From an uncultured Trueperaceae bacterium (lineage in GTDB: Bacteria > Deinococcota > Deinococci > Deinococcales > Trueperaceae): a stretch of 64,000 nt of DNA. The first letter of the stretch is position 1; each line of letters opens with the position of its first letter. The stretch lies in contig CAJXOA010000001.1 in the NCBI GenBank assembly GCA_913057685.1, positions 62,001 to 126,000 on the forward strand, in the 5' to 3' direction. Under the pieces are notes generated by a model. The model searched no databases and was not told where the DNA came from. It saw nothing but the letters and a program-made list of their open reading frames with translations. The position numbers were made by a program, and so were the translations under genes. Of the stretch, positions 62,749 through 64,000 are shown in pieces.

Positions 62749-63875
62749 GCGGCCCCACCCCCGCGACGGCGTCCCCCCACTCCGGCCCCGCGGTCGTCAC
62801 CCCCGCCCACCTGGTCTGGCGCCGGTTCCGACGCCACCGCCTCGCCATGCTCGGTGCGGTGATGACCCTCGCCCTCTACGTCGGGGCGGCGTTCGCGCCG
62901 TTCCTGGCTCCGTTCGGCCCCAACGAGTACCAGGCGACGTACACGTACGCACCGCCCCAACCGGTGCACTGGCTGCGGAGCGACGAGGACGGCCGGCGCA
63001 TCTTCGGTCCCTACGTCCACGGTCTGAGCGTCAGCGTCGACTACGATTCCGGTCGGCGGGTGTTCGAGACCGACGAGACGACCGTCACCCCCATCGTGTT
63101 CTTCCCTCGCGGCGCGGAGTACGACCTGTTCGGCTTCATCCCGACCGACCGCCACCTGTTCGGACCCGCCGACCCCGACCAACCGATGTTCCTCACGGGC
63201 GCCGACCGGTTGGGGCGCGACATGTTCTCGCGCACGTTGATCGGGGCCCAGGTATCGCTCTCCGTCGGTCTCGTCGGTGTAGCCGCCAGCCTCGTCCTGG
63301 GGCTGATCTTCGGAGGTCTCTCCGGCTACTACGGGGGAGCGACCGACACGCTGATCCAGCGCGTCATCGAGTTCCTGCAGTCGATCCCCTCGATCCCCCT
63401 CTGGATCGGGCTGGCCGCCGCCCTCCCCAAGGACGTCGACCCGGTGTTGATCTACTTCTACATCACCCTGATCCTCTCGCTGATCGGCTGGACCGGGCTC
63501 GCCCGCGTCGTCCGCGGGCGGTTCCTTTCGCTGAGGAACGAAGATTTCGTGCGGGCCGCCCGCCTCGATGGGGCCGGTCCGTGGCGCATCATGTTTCGCC
63601 ACATGGTCCCGTCGTTCCTCTCGCACGTCATCGCCGCGGTCACCCTCGCCATTCCCGCGATGATCCTCGCCGAGACCGCTCTCAGCTTCCTCGGGCTCGG
63701 CCTCCGCCAGCCGGTCATCAGTTGGGGGGTCCTGCTGCAGGAGGCCCAGAACATCCGCTCGGTGGCGACCGCCCCCTGGTTGTTCCTACCCGGTCTGGCC
63801 GTGGTGGTGGCGGTGTTGTCGATGAACTTCCTCGGGGACGGCCTGCGCGACGCGGCCGACCCCTTCTCCTCGTGA
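62745..63875 (+). CDS. ABC importer permease, DppC/OppC type, with long periplasmic insert
   Basis: 376 residues. After the first helix (AMLGAVMTLALYVGAAFAPFLAP) comes a long extracytoplasmic insert (~58-150, including FFPRGAEYDLFGFIPTDRHLFGP) before the standard GADRLGRDMFSRTLIGAQVSLSVGLVG. EAA loop VRAARLDGAGPWRIMFRHMVPS. This insert occurs in a subset of DppC proteins. ATG 62745 overlaps the DppB stop (ATGA). The importer's ATPase genes are not in view. Confidence 0.93.
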   Translation: MSGPTPATASPHSGPAVVTPAHLVWRRFRRHRLAMLGAVMTLALYVGAAFAPFLAPFGPNEYQATYTYAPPQPVHWLRSDEDGRRIFGPYVHGLSVSVDYDSGRRVFETDETTVTPIVFFPRGAEYDLFGFIPTDRHLFGPADPDQPMFLTGADRLGRDMFSRTLIGAQVSLSVGLVGVAASLVLGLIFGGLSGYYGGATDTLIQRVIEFLQSIPSIPLWIGLAAALPKDVDPVLIYFYITLILSLIGWTGLARVVRGRFLSLRNEDFVRAARLDGAGPWRIMFRHMVPSFLSHVIAAVTLAIPAMILAETALSFLGLGLRQPVISWGVLLQEAQNIRSVATAPWLFLPGLAVVVAVLSMNFLGDGLRDAADPFSS

Positions 63876-63896
63876 CCGACGAAAGGATGACCTCCA

Positions 63897-64000
63897 TGGC
63901 CTACCGCTTCGAAGGCAGCCTCACGCGCACCGACGAACGCCTCACGCGCGTCTACCCGTTCGACGTGCCCGAGGGCACGACGCACGTCAACGTCGCCCTG
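63897..64000 (+). CDS. Start of a gene, possibly CehA/McbA-type metallohydrolase (partial)
   Basis: Only 34 codons are inside the window (MAYRFEGSLTRTDERLTRVY and PFDVPEGTTHVNVAL). This opening, with EGSLT and PFDVPEGTT, resembles the N-terminal beta-domain of CehA/McbA PHP-like metallohydrolases often found beside such importers, but is too short for certainty. AAAGGA lies 8 bases before ATG 63897. An ATG at 63888 in the same frame is less likely. Confidence 0.45.

Overview
The window is a very GC-rich, gene-dense bacterial chromosome segment that looks like a Deinococcota genome, probably near Trueperaceae. The evidence is a glutaminyl-tRNA synthetase carrying a C-terminal YqeY-type tail (known from Deinococcus), a short EF-Ts, a complete System I cytochrome c maturation operon, a seven-gene Mrp antiporter operon, and many genes whose -10 box lies only 5-9 bases before the start codon. 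That last feature implies leaderless mRNAs, which are common in Deinococcus. The taxonomic placement is inference. I saw no rRNA, CRISPR array, insertion sequence or prophage.

Layout. 1-3913: end of an AddB-like nuclease gene and an AddA-like helicase-nuclease. 3910-10653: serine acetyltransferase, FAD oxidoreductase, SIS-domain protein, GlnRS and a DMT transporter. 10630-14588: core operon rpsB-tsf-pyrH-frr-cdsA (minus strand). 14789-15904: secreted TPR protein. 16050-18794: ctaA-ctaB-SURF1 for heme A synthesis and cytochrome oxidase assembly. 18847-22837: minus-strand run of five genes that overlap or nearly abut: RusA-like nuclease, membrane protein, transaldolase, and two secreted proteins sharing a domain. 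One of the secreted proteins is a histidine phosphatase with a Met/Gly/Tyr-rich tail. 22889-23590: YczE-like membrane protein.

23606-32374: minus-strand ccdA-ccmABCDEFGH operon, ending in a CcmI-TPR-cytochrome c fusion and a Rieske protein. Nearly every junction overlaps, so it is probably translated as a coupled unit. 32542-38085: giant secreted protein with a Gly-rich head, about ten Ig-like modules and a possible beta-barrel C-terminus. 38186-41177: msrA, msrB, a carboxylesterase-like hydrolase, a thioredoxin-like protein and a NUDIX hydrolase. 41253-45063: histidine kinase, response regulator and a secreted protein sharing an Ig-like module with the giant protein. 45267-48145: membrane protein, flavin reductase-like protein, and a lipoprotein made of two tandem copies of a domain ending in a glycine-zipper segment.

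48476-49895: rplS, tRNA-Ala(GGC) with a near-consensus promoter and terminator, and a cytochrome c. 50187-56193: Mrp Na+/H+ antiporter operon A-G (minus). 56330-58687: MOSC protein and an aldehyde dehydrogenase homologue lacking the expected catalytic residues. 58811-64000: IclR regulator, a peptide/opine-type ABC importer (binding protein and two permeases), and the start of what may be a CehA/McbA-type metallohydrolase.

No single locus is plainly a new defence or mobile system. The best leads are the duplicated glycine-zipper lipoprotein, the Met-rich phosphatase beside the cytochrome oxidase assembly genes, the CcmI-cytochrome c fusion, the degenerate aldehyde dehydrogenase beside an IclR-controlled importer, and the systematic leaderless promoter architecture.
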